DNA from: Aquimarina sp. Aq78
GTDB taxonomy: Bacteria > Bacteroidota > Bacteroidia > Flavobacteriales > Flavobacteriaceae
Length of the DNA: 64,000 nt
NCBI RefSeq assembly: GCF_900299525.1
Contig: NZ_OMKA01000029.1
Location: 360,986-424,985, forward strand
Reading direction: 5' to 3'
Of this stretch, positions 1 to 10,200 are shown piece after piece; position 1 is the stretch's first letter, and the number at the start of each line of letters is the position of its first letter. Under the pieces are notes generated by a model. That model was not told the origin of the DNA. It made no database searches and was given only the letters and a program-made list of their open reading frames with translations. A program made the translations under genes and the position numbers.

Positions 1-184
1 TCACCTAAACAGTAAAGTCATGGCAGCTAAAAACTTTAAGATTTTGTTTATCAGCATACTACGATAACACTTGTAGATTCTTGGTTTTACTCATTTTGAG
101 ATAGAAATAATCGATCACAAAAAAAAATATAAAAATTCATTCTGTAGTATTAATAAAAAATCCCAAAACTAATTATGAAAATGC

Positions 185-192
185 TATATTTG
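185..192 (+). promoter_or_regulatory. Putative -7/-10 element for the alpha/beta hydrolase-engB pair
   Basis: The octamer TATATTTG matches the Bacteroidota promoter form TAnnTTTG and lies 25 bases before the hydrolase ATG. No clear TTTG element is visible 19-21 bases upstream, so only half of the signal is present. Bases 1-184 hold no gene I can support; only very short reading frames occur there. Confidence 0.45.
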
Positions 193-217
193 CTTTTAAT
201 TCTTGTAAGAAGTATTA

Positions 218-988
218 ATGAAGCACGAATTAAAAAAAGACGGAAAATTTAGTTATCTAGATTTAGGGGAAGGCACACCAATCATCATTTTACACGGACT
301 GATGGGTGGATTGAGTAATTTTGAAGGTGTTGGTTCTTACTTCCCTGAACACGGATATAAGGTACTGATTCCTGAGCTCCCTGTATACACTTTACCTTTA
401 CTAAAAACCAAAGTTAGTACCTATGCCCGGTACCTTAAGGATTTTATAGATCACTTAGGATATGGCGATAAAGAAGTTATACTTCTAGGCAACTCTCTAG
501 GAGGACACATTGCACTTTTATGCACCAAAATGTTTCCTGAAAAAGTAAAAGGTCTGGTTATAACAGGAAGTTCTGGCCTTTATGAAAGTGCCATGGGAGA
601 AAGCTATCCAAAGCGAGGTGATTATGAATATATTAAAGCTAAAGCAGAAAATGTATTTTATGATCCCGAAATCGCTACCAAAGAAATTGTAGATGAAGTA
701 TACGCTACTGTTAATGATCGCAATAAGTTAATCAGAACTCTTGCAATTGCTAAAAGTGCTATTCGACATAACATGGCAAAAGACTTACCTAAAATGAATA
801 CTCCAACTTGTGTTATCTGGGGGAAAAATGATAATGTTACTCCTCCAGAAGTTGCAGATGATTTTAATCGTTTATTACCTGATTCTGACTTGTATTGGAT
901 TGACAAATGTGGTCATGCTGCTATGATGGAGCATCCAGAAGAATTTAACCGTTTACTATACAATTGGTTACAAGAACGTAACTTCTAA
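218..988 (+). CDS. Alpha/beta-fold hydrolase
   Basis: 256-residue single-domain alpha/beta hydrolase, probably cytoplasmic because no signal peptide is seen. The oxyanion motif HGLMGG is at about residues 26-31, the nucleophile elbow GNSLGG places Ser93, and the acid and base are likely Asp205 (GKNDNVTPP) and His233 (CGHAAMMEHP), so the triad looks complete. The substrate cannot be read from sequence. It lies 14 bases ahead of engB on the same strand and is probably cotranscribed with it. Confidence 0.85.
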   Translation: MKHELKKDGKFSYLDLGEGTPIIILHGLMGGLSNFEGVGSYFPEHGYKVLIPELPVYTLPLLKTKVSTYARYLKDFIDHLGYGDKEVILLGNSLGGHIALLCTKMFPEKVKGLVITGSSGLYESAMGESYPKRGDYEYIKAKAENVFYDPEIATKEIVDEVYATVNDRNKLIRTLAIAKSAIRHNMAKDLPKMNTPTCVIWGKNDNVTPPEVADDFNRLLPDSDLYWIDKCGHAAMMEHPEEFNRLLYNWLQERNF

Positions 989-1002
989 TCATAATTGATA
1001 CT

Positions 1003-1608
1003 ATGAAGATTAGTAGCGCTGAATTTGTAATGAGTAATAGCGATGTTGACAAATGTCCTAAAGACAAACTCCCTGAATATGCATTCATAGGTAGATCTAA
1101 TGTTGGCAAATCCTCATTGATCAATATGCTTACTAGCCGTAAGAGTCTTGCTAAAACATCTGGAAGACCAGGAAAAACACAACTGATTAATCATTTCATT
1201 ATCAATAAAACCTGGTTTTTAGTTGATTTACCAGGATACGGATATGCAAGAGTATCTAAATCTTCAAAAAAAGTATTTCAGAAATTTATTACAGCGTACT
1301 TCTCTAAACGAGTACAATTAGTTAGTGCCTTTGTATTAGTGGATTGCCGTCATGAACCACAAAAAATAGACCTTGAGTTTATGCAATGGTTGGGTGAAAA
1401 TCAAATACCATTTTCTATTATTTTCACAAAATCTGACAAGCTTTCAAAAAATAAGCTACCCGCCCAAATAGCTGCCTATACCGAAGAAATGCTCAAGTAC
1501 TGGGAAGAAATGCCTAATTATTTTATCACTTCTTCTTCTTCTGGCTTAGGCAAAGAAGACGTTCTTAACTACATAGCAGAAATTAATTCGAAGCTAAAAA
1601 AATCTTAG
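1003..1608 (+). CDS. engB: Ribosome biogenesis GTP-binding protein EngB (YihA/YsxC)
   Basis: 201-residue TRAFAC GTPase of the EngB/YihA family, needed for late assembly of the large ribosomal subunit. The P-loop GRSNVGKSS is at about 30-38, the switch II motif DLPGYGYA at about 75-82, the base-recognition motif TKSD at 142-145, and a G5-like SSSSG near 177-181. Length is normal for the family. The 3' end overlaps the convergent small gene by 4 bases. Clustering with gldB and gldC is, from general knowledge, common in flavobacteria. Confidence 0.96.
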   Translation: MKISSAEFVMSNSDVDKCPKDKLPEYAFIGRSNVGKSSLINMLTSRKSLAKTSGRPGKTQLINHFIINKTWFLVDLPGYGYARVSKSSKKVFQKFITAYFSKRVQLVSAFVLVDCRHEPQKIDLEFMQWLGENQIPFSIIFTKSDKLSKNKLPAQIAAYTEEMLKYWEEMPNYFITSSSSGLGKEDVLNYIAEINSKLKKS

Positions 1609-1970
1609 CTTATTTTCTTTTTCAAAAATTCTATTAATTCTTCTACAGAGTTTAAGGACGATAACCCTTCTGAATCAAACAGTAAATTAATTTTTTCTTC
1701 TTGTTTTTGAAAGATAATAGGAAGATTAAAACTCTTATCTTCTAGATACGTATATGTATCTAAAAACTCATCTTTATACATAAACACGAATTCATAATCT
1801 GAATTTTCCCTGAAATTCTTCCACACCTTTTTTTCAGAAAAGTTACCATGAGTAAGACTACAAAGGTCACATGAATATGTAGCCGGACTTATAATTTTAT
1901 GAAGGCTATCAAGATATTTATTCCAAATATCCGACTGTGCATTATATACAAAAAACAAGGTTTTTTTCAA
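1605..1970 (-). CDS. Small conserved-looking hypothetical protein with CxxC
   Basis: 121 residues, not assigned to a named family. It begins MKKTLFFVYN with a hydrophobic first strand and carries a Cys34-x2-Cys37 pair, acidic stretches and a C-terminal helix ending in lysines. A thioredoxin-like or small alpha/beta fold is conceivable but not shown. No signal peptide is convincing. It ends 4 bases into engB from the opposite strand, and 60 bases separate its start from gldC, which has its own start downstream of gldB. The codon composition resembles its neighbours. Confidence 0.7.
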   Translation of the reverse strand: MKKTLFFVYNAQSDIWNKYLDSLHKIISPATYSCDLCSLTHGNFSEKKVWKNFRENSDYEFVFMYKDEFLDTYTYLEDKSFNLPIIFQKQEEKINLLFDSEGLSSLNSVEELIEFLKKKIS

Positions 1971-2030
1971 CGTTTGAATTTTGACACTTAGTCAACAAAG
2001 TTGGTAAAACATTTCAAAAAAAATAAATTA

Positions 2031-2369
2031 TTATTTTTGTTTAAGTTCCAGTTTTTCAGCAAAGTAATCACAAAAATCTTTCATGGTTGCCGACATTTTT
2101 TCGTCTTGCGTAGCTCGATAAAAAGTGTCACTCATAGCAACTAATGTTTGATGAAAAAAGATCTTCATTTCATCCACAGGCATATCTTTAGTCCATAAAT
2201 CAATACGAAGACTTTCTTTACTTTTGCTATTCCATACAGATAACAACATTGCTTTGGTCTCTTCGTTCTCTACTCCACCATCTTTTGCTGTCCATCTTAA
2301 TTTTTCTGGAATCCTGTTTTCATCTAGCTCTATATCTATTTTTATTTCTGATTTATGATTGTTCGCCAT
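2031..2369 (-). CDS. gldC: Gliding motility protein GldC
   Basis: 112-residue soluble protein matching the GldC family in length and pattern: charged N terminus, an IDIELDENRIPEKLRW-like core, and a C-terminal helix with KDFCDYFAEKLEL. GldC assists gliding and is found next to GldB in Flavobacterium. No signal sequence is seen. Its start overlaps the last base of gldB, so the two form a translationally coupled pair. Confidence 0.93.
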   Translation of the reverse strand: MANNHKSEIKIDIELDENRIPEKLRWTAKDGGVENEETKAMLLSVWNSKSKESLRIDLWTKDMPVDEMKIFFHQTLVAMSDTFYRATQDEKMSATMKDFCDYFAEKLELKQK

Positions 2370-3337
2370 TATCTTTCGGGTTTATATTTTGATCTATTAA
2401 AAATCGTTTCGGCATCTGCCACTATTAATTGCCGCAAAGATACATTGTTATTTTTCATATACGAAGCTACAATCCTCCATCCTATAAATTGTCCTATTCT
2501 ATCTGGTGCTTCCTTATCAATTTCTTCTAAATAAAATTTTGAGAAAGGCCCAGGATACAAAAATCTAGGCATAAGAGCACTATCAGTACTATATAACAAT
2601 TGGCGATCTATGAAATATCTCCAGATTTGTTCTTCATTAGCTTTTGCCCAGGCATACTGTTCTTCGGTATATCCTATTTTTCTGGCATCGCTAAAATCAG
2701 GTAAAAGCAAATTTTTTAGATATAGTTCTTTTCCAAAGGACACAAGATTACCTAAAAACGTTCTATCTCTAATCGGTCCTATCTGGTTTTTGGCATACAT
2801 AGAAGCTACATCTGGCACTATATTTTGTTTATCAAAATGCTGTCTTAAGTATTTTTGTATCCCTTCATAAAAGTGATGATCCTTACCTAGATATGTATCC
2901 AAGGAAATAATAAGCAGTCCTTTTGAAAGTACAACCTTATTATGATAATCTACATCATTGGTAATTGCAACCACTCTAGGTTCTTTAATTTCTGGGAAAT
3001 AATATTTAATATGTTGAAAAAGTGAATGCAGTTCATTTTCCTCAGTAGAAAAATCAGAAAAAGTTTTTTCTACTTCTTTGTTTACTTCTTGTTGTATTGT
3101 ATCTCGAGATCTTTTAATCCATACGCTATCTGCATACTTTTCCGAAAATAAAAAAGGGTACTCTTTTTTAAGATTAGGTAAGTTTTCTTCTGTTACTTCT
3201 GCAAATAATCGATCAAAACGTTCAACTTTAATTTCTACAGGGATTTCAGCAATTTCTTTATCTACTTTACTTTTGTTTGAACAAGAAAATAAAATGCAAA
3301 AAACAATGGCGAATTTTATATACTTAATACTATTCAT
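2369..3337 (-). CDS. gldB: Gliding motility lipoprotein GldB
   Basis: GldB family lipoprotein, an essential gliding/T9SS-associated factor in the Flavobacterium cell envelope. I place the start at 3337, giving about 322 residues, because that Met begins a short basic stretch, a hydrophobic core and the lipobox FSC followed by SNKSK. A longer frame starts at 3388 and adds 17 residues that would bury the signal peptide. The body contains the conserved region with PDVASMYAKN and QFIGWRIVASYMKNN. It is the first gene of a gldB-gldC operon and diverges from nadE. Confidence 0.93.
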   Translation of the reverse strand: MNSIKYIKFAIVFCILFSCSNKSKVDKEIAEIPVEIKVERFDRLFAEVTEENLPNLKKEYPFLFSEKYADSVWIKRSRDTIQQEVNKEVEKTFSDFSTEENELHSLFQHIKYYFPEIKEPRVVAITNDVDYHNKVVLSKGLLIISLDTYLGKDHHFYEGIQKYLRQHFDKQNIVPDVASMYAKNQIGPIRDRTFLGNLVSFGKELYLKNLLLPDFSDARKIGYTEEQYAWAKANEEQIWRYFIDRQLLYSTDSALMPRFLYPGPFSKFYLEEIDKEAPDRIGQFIGWRIVASYMKNNNVSLRQLIVADAETIFNRSKYKPER

Positions 3338-3412
3338 TCCTAAATTATAATATCTCTCTAAATAATTTCTACTATTCCAGAACGCCATCTTTTTTTATTA
3401 ATTTTATATTCG

Positions 3413-3444
3413 CAAAGGTAATATATCAAATTACTACAGACAAA
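3413..3444 (-). promoter_or_regulatory. Promoter of gldB-gldC
   Basis: On the minus strand this reads TTTG, 20 bases, then TACCTTTG. This is a full match to the Bacteroidota -33/-7 consensus (TTTG, about 19-21 bases, TAnnTTTG). It lies in the gap between gldB and the divergent nadE, about 75 bases before the preferred gldB start and about 25 before the longer alternative start. Confidence 0.7.
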
Positions 3445-3518
3445 GATCGAAATACGAAGTATAAAATTGAAATACTCGTAGTATTTAGATTTAAATTAAC
3501 ACTAACAAATAACGAAGA

Positions 3519-4307
3519 ATGCAAACAGAAAAAGTAATTGATCATATTGTAAACTGGTTAAAAGAATACGCTACTAATGCAAACATAGAAGGTTTTGTTA
3601 TTGGTGTAAGCGGGGGGATTGATAGCGCTGTTACTTCTTCTTTATGTGCGAAAACAGGATTAAAAACGCTTTGTGTAGAAATGCCTATTCATCAAGCTCA
3701 GAGTCAAGTAACAAGAGCCCAAGAACATATTAATCATTTAAAAGAAAGGTTTCCTAATGTTTCTGATACAAGAGTTGATTTAACTCCTGTTTTTGAAGAA
3801 CTAAAATCTGTCGTTCCAGAAACGGCTCCAAGTGCACAACTTGATCTATCATTAGCAAACACCAGAGCGAGATTAAGAATGTCTACATTATATTACTTTG
3901 CTGGTTTATATAAATACCTAGTTGCTGGAACAGGCAATAAGGTTGAAGACTTTGGAGTTGGTTTTTACACCAAATATGGGGATGGTGGTGTAGATTTAAG
4001 TCCTATTGCAAACTTATTAAAAAGTGAAGTCTACACAATAGGAGAAACTCTAGGAGTTCCAAATTCTATACAAATTGCTTCTCCAACCGATGGGTTATTT
4101 GGAGATAGCAGGAGTGATGAAGATCAAATTGGCGCAAGTTATGATGAATTAGAATGGGCTATGAAAATGAAAGATGAAGGTAAAAATATTGATGATTTTA
4201 AAGGAAGAGAGCAAGAGGTTTTTAAAATTTTCGTCCGCCTAAATACCGTAAACCAACACAAAATGACCCCTATTCCGGTGTGTAAAATACCCGTTAATCT
4301 ATTATAA
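3519..4307 (+). CDS. nadE: NAD(+) synthase, ammonia-dependent type
   Basis: 262-residue NAD synthetase that adenylates nicotinate adenine dinucleotide and amidates it to NAD+. The ATP-pyrophosphatase P-loop SGGIDSAV is at 31-38, and conserved GTGNKVEDFGVGFYTKYGDGG and DGLFGDSRSDEDQIGASY segments follow. No N-terminal glutaminase domain is present, so it should use free ammonia or an external donor. Length is typical of the short form. It is transcribed alone, divergent from gldB. Confidence 0.96.
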   Translation: MQTEKVIDHIVNWLKEYATNANIEGFVIGVSGGIDSAVTSSLCAKTGLKTLCVEMPIHQAQSQVTRAQEHINHLKERFPNVSDTRVDLTPVFEELKSVVPETAPSAQLDLSLANTRARLRMSTLYYFAGLYKYLVAGTGNKVEDFGVGFYTKYGDGGVDLSPIANLLKSEVYTIGETLGVPNSIQIASPTDGLFGDSRSDEDQIGASYDELEWAMKMKDEGKNIDDFKGREQEVFKIFVRLNTVNQHKMTPIPVCKIPVNLL

Positions 4308-4361
4308 GCAACATTTTGTCGATAAATACATAAAAAAAAGTTTACGAGGACTAGTTCTTAG

Positions 4362-4369
4362 TAATTTTG
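4362..4369 (+). promoter_or_regulatory. Putative promoter element of the LuxR-type regulator
   Basis: TAATTTTG matches TAnnTTTG and lies 79 bases before the ATG at 4448. A TTTA at 4341-4344 could be a weak upstream element with 17-base spacing. The leader of roughly 70 bases shows no obvious structure. Confidence 0.45.
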
Positions 4370-4447
4370 CACAAAGATTTAAAATTACCCCTAGCCTAAG
4401 ATGTTACACTCTTAAAATTAAACTAACATTAACAATCGTAAACAAGA

Positions 4448-5080
4448 ATGACAACCGTATTAATCGCAGATCATCATCCAATTACAAGGAAGGGGATCGT
4501 TTCTTTATTTCGCAACTCAGAAGATTATGAGATCATTGGCAAAGTAAGTAACGGAAACGAGATGTATGATGTTTTGAAAGCTAATACTCCAGATGTACTC
4601 ATCATGGAGTTAGATTTACCTCAAATCAATGGAATTATGGCATTGAGAACAATTAAAAAAGAATTTCCTAGAATCAAAGTAATTATTTTTAGTTCTCATC
4701 CCGAAGAAATGTACGCATTAAGTGCTATTAAAGCAGGAGCTTCGGCATACCTATCCAAAACAGTCCCAACAAAAACACTTAAAAAAGCAATCGAACGCGT
4801 TGCAAGGGGTGGTATATATTTAAATGATAACCTTACACAACAATTAGCAAACGGAAATGCTAATGAAAATAATATGGTTGTAAAATATAAAAAACTATCC
4901 TCCAGAGAAATAGAAGTACTCAATCTATTATCTTCTGGAAAACGTAATAAAGATATAGCTTCTACATTATCTATTAATGAGAAAACGGTAAGTACGTATA
5001 AGACGCGACTGCTCAAAAAACTAAAAGTGGATAATCTTGCTGACCTAATTCATCAATCCAGATTATTGCATATTAGCTAG
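4448..5080 (+). CDS. Orphan response regulator with LuxR-type HTH and an atypical receiver
   Basis: 210 residues: receiver domain about 1-120 and a NarL/LuxR four-helix HTH about 145-205 (LSSREIEVLNLL, NEKTVSTYKTRLLKKL). The receiver is unusual. The position expected to hold the phospho-acceptor Asp is Glu54 (LIMELDLP), and one of the paired acidic residues near the start is His9 (ADHHP). Lys104 (YLSKTVP) and Ser82 are kept. This suggests phosphorylation-independent or permanently active behaviour. No kinase is adjacent. It ends 4 bases inside the convergent dnaG end. Confidence 0.9.
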   Translation: MTTVLIADHHPITRKGIVSLFRNSEDYEIIGKVSNGNEMYDVLKANTPDVLIMELDLPQINGIMALRTIKKEFPRIKVIIFSSHPEEMYALSAIKAGASAYLSKTVPTKTLKKAIERVARGGIYLNDNLTQQLANGNANENNMVVKYKKLSSREIEVLNLLSSGKRNKDIASTLSINEKTVSTYKTRLLKKLKVDNLADLIHQSRLLHIS

Positions 5081-7041
5081 ACCACTCGGTTTAGTTTTTC
5101 AGACAATATTCTTTTTAATGATAGATAATCCATGATATCCTGTATGGTTTCTTGATTATCATTGGCATCGGTATTTGGAGCTTTCACTTCTTGTGAGAGC
5201 TCTTCTACTTTTTGGCTAATCAGGAATCTTCGTAGGTTTAAAATAATATCACTTACATACTGAGCAATCGTAAAATCTTTTTGTTTTACATGGATTTCCA
5301 TATCTATCCATCTATGTAATGTATATCGCTCTTCATTCATCATGATAGCCGTAATCTCTGAGGCTATTTCTGGAGCTATATGATTAATAAAGGTTTCGAT
5401 TTTAAATTCCTCATTTTGATGCAATTGCTCAATCAAAACGGCGTATATCTCTTTAAAACTATTATTAGTAAATTCTATTTCATCATCCTGAAGATCGAGA
5501 TATATTTTCTCAAACACTTTTGTAGTGTGTGCTTCTGGTTCTAAAACGAGATTTCCTTCATCATTTTCCTTTAAGACAAGATCTTCAAACTCTTCTTCTC
5601 GGCTTCCATAAAGCAGCAATATCTCTATTATCTTTCGCTCTAATTCATACTGCTCATCAACCTTTGGGGATTTAGGTTCTGTTTTTACAACTTCTAGCGA
5701 CTTCTGATGTTGTTTTTGCTGTTTACGGTCTTCTTTTACATCAACATTACGAATTTGTGCTAAAGTATCGAACAATACATCTTCAGAAATATCCATTATT
5801 CTAGAACATTCTTTGACATAAATTTCCCGTTTGATCACATCCGGGATTTTAGAAATGCTAGTTACCATATCTCTAACTAATTCTGCCCTCTTAATAGGAT
5901 CATTCTTAGATTCTTGCTGTAATAACGACGCTTTAAAACTAATAAAATCCTGAACATTCTCTTCGAGATACCCGGTTAGTTCTTCTAGCGTATTTTGCTT
6001 GGCAAAGCTATCTGGATCTTCCCCATCAGGAAAGCTACAGACTTTTACATTCATTCCTTGTTCAAGAATCAAATCAATCCCCCTTAAAGATGCTCGCATC
6101 CCGGCAGCATCACTATCAAACAATACCGTGACATTCTTGGTTAGTCTGCTAATTAGGCGAATTTGATCCGATGTTAATGCTGTTCCAGATGAAGAAACTA
6201 CATTAGTAACACCTGTTTGATTAAACTGAATTACATCTGTGTATCCTTCTACAAGATAACAGTTATCTTCTTTGGCAATAGTTTGTTTTGCATAATAAAT
6301 CCCATAAAGTACCTTACTCTTATGATAGATATCACTCTCTGGAGAGTTAAGATATTTTGCCGCTTTTTTCTCATTGGTTAAGATTCTCCCTCCAAAACCC
6401 AGAACACGGCCAGACATTGATTGAATGGGAAACATCACCCTACCTTTGAAACGATCAAATTGTTTTTCTTCTTTTACTATGGTAAGACCTGTTTTCTCCA
6501 GGTAATTTAATTGATATCCTTTTTTTATTGCTTCTGCCGTCAATGCATCCCAAACATCGGGAGAGTACCCTAGTCCAAACTTTTTTATAGTTTCTTCGGT
6601 AAATCCTCTTTCTTTAAAATAAGTTAGCCCTATGGCTTTACCTTGCTCTGTTTTAAGTAAAGAATTCTGAAAAAAAGCATTAGCAAACTCACTAACCAGA
6701 TACATACTTTCTCTTTCATCTGCCTGCTGTTTTTGCTCATCGGTTTGCTCGGTTTCTTCAAATTCAATATTATATTTTTTAGCCAAATATTTTATGGCTT
6801 CAGGATATGTAAAATGCTCATGTTCCATCAAAAAAGCAACTACATTACCTCCTTTTCCGCTAGAAAAATCTTTCCAAATCTGTTTTACGGGAGACACCAT
6901 AAAAGAAGGTGTTCTTTCATCACTAAATGGGCTTAATCCTTTAAAATTACTTCCCGCTTTTTTTAATTGCACAAAGTCACCTATTACTTCTTCTAACCGA
7001 GCAGTTTCGAATACAGCATCTATAGTGGACTTATTGATCAT
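5077..7041 (-). CDS. dnaG: DNA primase, zinc-ligand-less variant
   Basis: 654-residue bacterial primase that makes RNA primers at the fork. The N-terminal CHC2-type module is present in fold pattern (NFKGLSPFSDERTPSF), but its metal ligands are replaced: Ser37 and Ser40 for Cys/His, Asp58 and Ser61 for the two later Cys (KDFSSGKGG). The catalytic core follows, with the TOPRIM acidic motifs VEGYTDVI and LFDSDAAG, and then a C-terminal helicase-interacting region. I infer that the N-terminal module folds without zinc; I recall similar sequences in other flavobacteria. It stands alone and converges with the regulator gene. Confidence 0.95.
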   Translation of the reverse strand: MINKSTIDAVFETARLEEVIGDFVQLKKAGSNFKGLSPFSDERTPSFMVSPVKQIWKDFSSGKGGNVVAFLMEHEHFTYPEAIKYLAKKYNIEFEETEQTDEQKQQADERESMYLVSEFANAFFQNSLLKTEQGKAIGLTYFKERGFTEETIKKFGLGYSPDVWDALTAEAIKKGYQLNYLEKTGLTIVKEEKQFDRFKGRVMFPIQSMSGRVLGFGGRILTNEKKAAKYLNSPESDIYHKSKVLYGIYYAKQTIAKEDNCYLVEGYTDVIQFNQTGVTNVVSSSGTALTSDQIRLISRLTKNVTVLFDSDAAGMRASLRGIDLILEQGMNVKVCSFPDGEDPDSFAKQNTLEELTGYLEENVQDFISFKASLLQQESKNDPIKRAELVRDMVTSISKIPDVIKREIYVKECSRIMDISEDVLFDTLAQIRNVDVKEDRKQQKQHQKSLEVVKTEPKSPKVDEQYELERKIIEILLLYGSREEEFEDLVLKENDEGNLVLEPEAHTTKVFEKIYLDLQDDEIEFTNNSFKEIYAVLIEQLHQNEEFKIETFINHIAPEIASEITAIMMNEERYTLHRWIDMEIHVKQKDFTIAQYVSDIILNLRRFLISQKVEELSQEVKAPNTDANDNQETIQDIMDYLSLKRILSEKLNRVV

Positions 7042-7181
7042 TATCTGGTATTATATAATTAATATTGAGCAGTAAGCACTTTATTGAGAATCCTACTACA
7101 AAAGTTTGTCTTTATCTATATTGACAAGCTCAACGCAAAAATAATATAATTCCTGAAACACCATCCTCTTCTTGATTTAAT

Positions 7182-7214
7182 AAAAAAAGAGACTGCCTAA
7201 AAAAGACAGCCTCT
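7182..7214 (-). terminator. Terminator of the T9SS-secreted protein gene
   Basis: Ten-base arms (agagactgcc and gacagcctct, with G-U pairs in the RNA) are separated by a short A/T loop and followed on the minus strand by a T-run. It begins 30 bases after the stop of the 1085-residue protein gene. The region between here and dnaG (to 7243) holds nothing else I can name. Confidence 0.8.
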
Positions 7215-7243
7215 TAACATTAATTTTTTATTTGTTCAGAAAA

Positions 7244-10200
7244 TTATTTTGTTACAATAAAACTTCTTGTAACAATAGTTTCTTTAGCAGTAATTCTTGC
7301 AAAATAAGTTCCTGCAGTAAGGTTACTTACATCGATTTGCTTAATTCCCTTGTCATCAATGCTACGAACTTTTTGACCAAACATAGAGAAGATCTCTAGT
7401 TTTTGGATTGGTGTTTTACCAACTGAAATATTTAAAACATCTTTAGTAGGGTTCGGATACAACATAAATCGCTTGTCATTTGAGTTAAAATCTGTTAATT
7501 CATAAGTATCTAGCCTTACACTTGATCCTTGAGCACAGAACTCTGTAGCATCAGAATTTGTAAACTCTCCTCCTGATGCAATAGTACCTGCACTACTTGA
7601 TAACGTATAAGAACCATTACCATATGAACAGCAAATCCCGTCTCCAAAAGAATCAGAAATTGTAAATGTATAGCTTCCTGAAGCTGGTGCACTAATAGTT
7701 TCTGTAACAGTAGACCCATCTGGGTTTGCCGTAGAATAGCTTTTTGAAGCCACTGTTGCACCTCCTGCATCAGTTAATGTCCAAGAAGTCTCTTCTGGAT
7801 AGTTATCAAATGTTATACTTAAGGACAAATCACCAGAAGCACAATTTCCTGCAGTATCACTAGTAAGTGATATTTTATCTATTGCCGCATCGGCTTGCCA
7901 AGTATTCCCAGTTACACGATTAAATCGTAATTGTAGTCCAACTCCAAGATAAGCTGCCAAATCTATTGTGGCCGCTTGCCAAGAGTTCCCCTGGTTTCCG
8001 CTTTTGTTCCAAATACTGGTCCAGGTTGCACCATCATCATTACTTGCTTCAACATCTAGTGATCCAAAATCAGTACCACCATACATATGATAACTAAATG
8101 AAAATACAGCCGCTGTAGCACCGCTAAGATCAACACAAGGAGAATTAAGAATTGCTCTTTTGTTTGGATATCCAGTACCATTACCAGATGCTTCAACATA
8201 GATATACGTTGATCCATCATCTGCACTTGAAGGCCCTGTATTATTAGAAGGTGTACCTCCAGAATCTCTTGTCCAATCCAGGTCATCTCCCGATGCTTGT
8301 GTCCACCCTCCAAAATCACTTTCAAAACTTTCACTATATGGAACAGCAACACCATTTAAACATCCTGTTGCAGCTGGAGTAGTTACACTTATTGGTGTAC
8401 TGGTAGCTGATTCATTTCCGGCAGCATCTTTAGCTAATACCTTAAACTCATATGTAGTCTCAGGAGAAAGCCCGCTTGCTACAGTAGTTGTAGTCGTTAC
8501 AGTAGCAATTACCGCTCCGTCTTGTAACACATCATATCCTGCAACACCCACATTATCAGTAGATGCGTCCCAGCTTAAGGTAGTTTGACCTGCTGAAGTA
8601 TTAGATGCTGTTAAATTTGCAGGTACAGTTGGTGCCTGAGTATCTGGTGCAACTGTAGTAACAGTAAGTGTTGCACTTGCGGCAGATTCATTTCCTGCTG
8701 CATCTTTTGCTTTTACAGAGAAATCATAAGAGGTACTTGCTGTTAATCCAGTAATATCTGCTGTAGTTGTAGCTACAGTTGCCACTACAGTACCATCTTG
8801 ATATACGTCATACCCAGTAACTCCTATATTATCAGTAGATGCGTCCCAGCTCAATGAAGTAGAAACATCAGTAGTATTAGATGCAGTTAGATTAGCAGGA
8901 ACTGTAGGAGCTTCTGTATCTGGAGTATCGGGCTGCAATTTATAAGCCACTACATGATTTTTTCTAGATCCCCCATCAAAATACTCTGCAATATGCCAGA
9001 AAGTTGCATCATCAGATGGATCTACAGTCATTTGCGCATAATCTCCATATCTAGTCGAAGGATTAGACTGAGTTCCATTTACAGCAACCTGTTCTGTCAA
9101 CGTCATTGTTCCTGAAGGGTCACTTGCTAATCTTCCGGTATATCTAATAGAAGGAACAATTGAGCTACTAACTACAGTATATCCAAGACCTATATTACCT
9201 TGCCCATCCATTGCAATAGCACCACAAAATGCGCTATGTCCATCAGGCTGGGTATATGTGCCTTCCTGATGAATTGTCCACGGCTGACCATCACCTGTCT
9301 GCCTAAGTTCGTACCAGCGAATACCAGCTAAATCATCATTTCCATTTAAATCTACCACAAAATTTAAAACAACAGAATTATGAGTTCCGAAACGTCTGTA
9401 ATTCGTCATATACATCATCGTTGCCTGCAATGCATCTATATCACCTCCACTAGGTTGAGGTAAATTAGAAAATGACCCTGCATCAAATACACTATCAAAT
9501 GGCGAAGTAGTAACCTCTACGGGTTGAGAAATGGTTGAGCTAGAAGGATTAGACCAATTAACATCCGTTGTCCAAATTTTTAAATGATCCGATGATACTC
9601 CAGACCAAGAATCATCCTGTAGATAAATAAAAGAATTTCCTGTTCCAACTGGTGGTAATGTAGGACCAGTAGCATTAAATCCTGCTGGACTATAAAAACC
9701 ACTTGAAATAGCTCCCGGAAGTGTAAAACCTACAAATCCTGCACTAGCATCTCCTGTAAGCATTTTATCCCTATCAGCAACATAAACAGTTTCCAACGTT
9801 CCTACTGCTCCACTTGGAGCTTTATTAGAAGTTATGTAATACCCATCGCTCCAAATCGATAATTTTTCATAATCAGGAAACTCTCCTGTATTAAATCTAT
9901 ACGTATACCAGCCATCATTAACAGGATCTGGGCCTTTCCCTATTGCAATAAGAATACCATTAGGGGAATTACTAAATTGCATAATGATAAAGCGTTCTGC
10001 ATAATTGTCATAAACTACGATTGGATCTCCTAAGCTCTCTCCAGGAAATATCGTAGCCAAAGAAGCCTCTGCTAATAATACATTCCCGTTTCGATCTCTA
10101 ATACCAAAACCTGAATTAAAAGCATACACATAGTGATTAGGTCCAATTGCACCAGTTGGGTCAGTAGGCGTACTATTACCTTGATGAGCAACAAAATTGG

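Noticed and set aside
1..217. A gene at the left edge
   Set aside because: Only very short frames exist on either strand; the sequence looks like an intergenic promoter region.
6794..7075. Plus-strand reading frame of 93 codons antisense to dnaG
   Set aside because: It lies over a well-supported dnaG start on the other strand and has no similarity or start-site support.
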